64,000 bases of DNA from Rhodoligotrophos defluvii. Its GTDB lineage: Bacteria; Pseudomonadota; Alphaproteobacteria; Rhizobiales; Im1. The notes under the pieces are model-generated. The model saw nothing but the letters and a program-made list of their open reading frames with translations. It had not been told where the DNA came from and did no database searches. Below are positions 63,740 through 64,000 of this stretch, in pieces; the stretch's first letter is position 1; every line of letters starts with the position of its first letter. A program made the translations under genes and the position numbers. Location: assembly GCF_005281615.1 (NCBI RefSeq), contig NZ_SZZM01000002.1:434001-498000 (forward strand), given 5' to 3'.

Positions 63740-64000
63740 ATGGTCAGTGTTAGTGATGAAGCAGGCAAAAGCCTTGTCAGCAGGCTGAAACAAAAGCGCC
63801 GCCGGCATGTCAAGCAACTCGGGAAACGCCTGATCCGCGGGCTGGCGGACTTCCTCGCCAGCCAGTCCCTGGTCGGTGACAAGCCGGTGATGAACACGGC
63901 AGATTTCCCGTTCCTCAAGCAGTTCACCGATAACTGGGAGGTGATCCGGGACGAGATCGCCGAGGTCCTCAAGCATCGCGAGGCGGTGCCGACCTTCCAG
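63740..64000 (+). CDS. Aspartyl/asparaginyl beta-hydroxylase family protein, N-terminal part
   Basis: 87 codons visible, cut by the window end. A basic helix (SRLKQKRRRHVKQLGKRL) precedes FPFLKQFTDNWEVIRDEIAEVLKHREAVPTFQ, the usual start of the Asp/Asn beta-hydroxylase (LpxO-like) domain, Fe(II)/2-oxoglutarate enzymes that hydroxylate lipid A acyl chains or peptides. The iron-binding part lies outside the window. Confidence 0.85.
   Translation, partial: MVSVSDEAGKSLVSRLKQKRRRHVKQLGKRLIRGLADFLASQSLVGDKPVMNTADFPFLKQFTDNWEVIRDEIAEVLKHREAVPTFQ

Overview
This 64 kb window is GC-rich chromosomal DNA from an alphaproteobacterium. The evidence is a three-gene cytochrome bc1 operon (petABC), an ilvE / MarR (PetP-like) / OmpR-type regulator (PetR-like) / histidine kinase block, DUF1489 and DUF1285 proteins, a COQ9/TetR-like protein, and a MoxR-DUF58-DUF4159 operon. 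The species cannot be named from the sequence. No rRNA, tRNA, transposase, integrase or CRISPR array was found.

Layout. 1-1.0 kb: partial SDR oxidoreductase, a DUF2188 protein and two tiny AT-richer genes. 1.3-4.3 kb: conserved small protein, RNase T2, beta-carbonic anhydrase, EamA transporter. 4.5-10.3 kb: an island of same-strand orphan genes, five of them encoding long low-complexity His/Gly/Ala-rich repeat proteins. 10.3-18.2 kb: MFS transporter, hemF, ABC exporter, trmL, petABC and a terminator. 18.2-22.4 kb: methionine-salvage genes mtnP, apt and mtnA, with orphan genes between mtnP and apt. 22.4-28.9 kb: two MaoC-like proteins, ychF, pth, rplY, uvrC, pgsA, moaD. 28.9-30.1 kb: a lipoprotein, then another orphan with four PPxY motifs and a candidate small RNA. 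30.2-46.3 kb: DUF1489, L,D-transpeptidase, ilvE, petP/petR/kinase, csaA, COQ9-like, proC, YbjN, UbiK-like, lgt, MidA-like methyltransferase, pgeF, lipoprotein, prs, lytic transglycosylase. 46.3-51.7 kb: cupin, CoxL-like molybdoenzyme subunit, CCA-adding enzyme, Nudix hydrolase, DUF1285. 51.8-58.7 kb: MoxR AAA+ operon. 58.9-64 kb: GNAT, glutathionyl-hydroquinone reductase, Nudix, EamA, a DegT-like aminotransferase and a partial Asp/Asn beta-hydroxylase.

How the genes work together. petABC encode the complete bc1 complex, and the petP/petR-like regulators about 17 kb away are the type known to be needed for bc1 in Rhodobacter. mtnP, apt and mtnA recycle methylthioadenosine. ychF, pth, rplY, cca and trmL serve translation; uvrC repairs DNA; the L,D-transpeptidase and lytic transglycosylase remodel the wall.

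The most unusual content is the dispersed orphan protein set (570-1012, 5078-10234, 19253-20227, 29394-29924). The genes have good ribosome binding sites and AT-rich flanks, and sit among housekeeping genes. Their products combine disordered repeats, Gly/Ala-zipper membrane segments, shared C-terminal boxes and eukaryote-style short linear motifs (four PPxY in one protein, three NPF in another). I infer a possible secreted, effector-like repertoire. This is a hypothesis from motifs only; no secretion system lies in the window.
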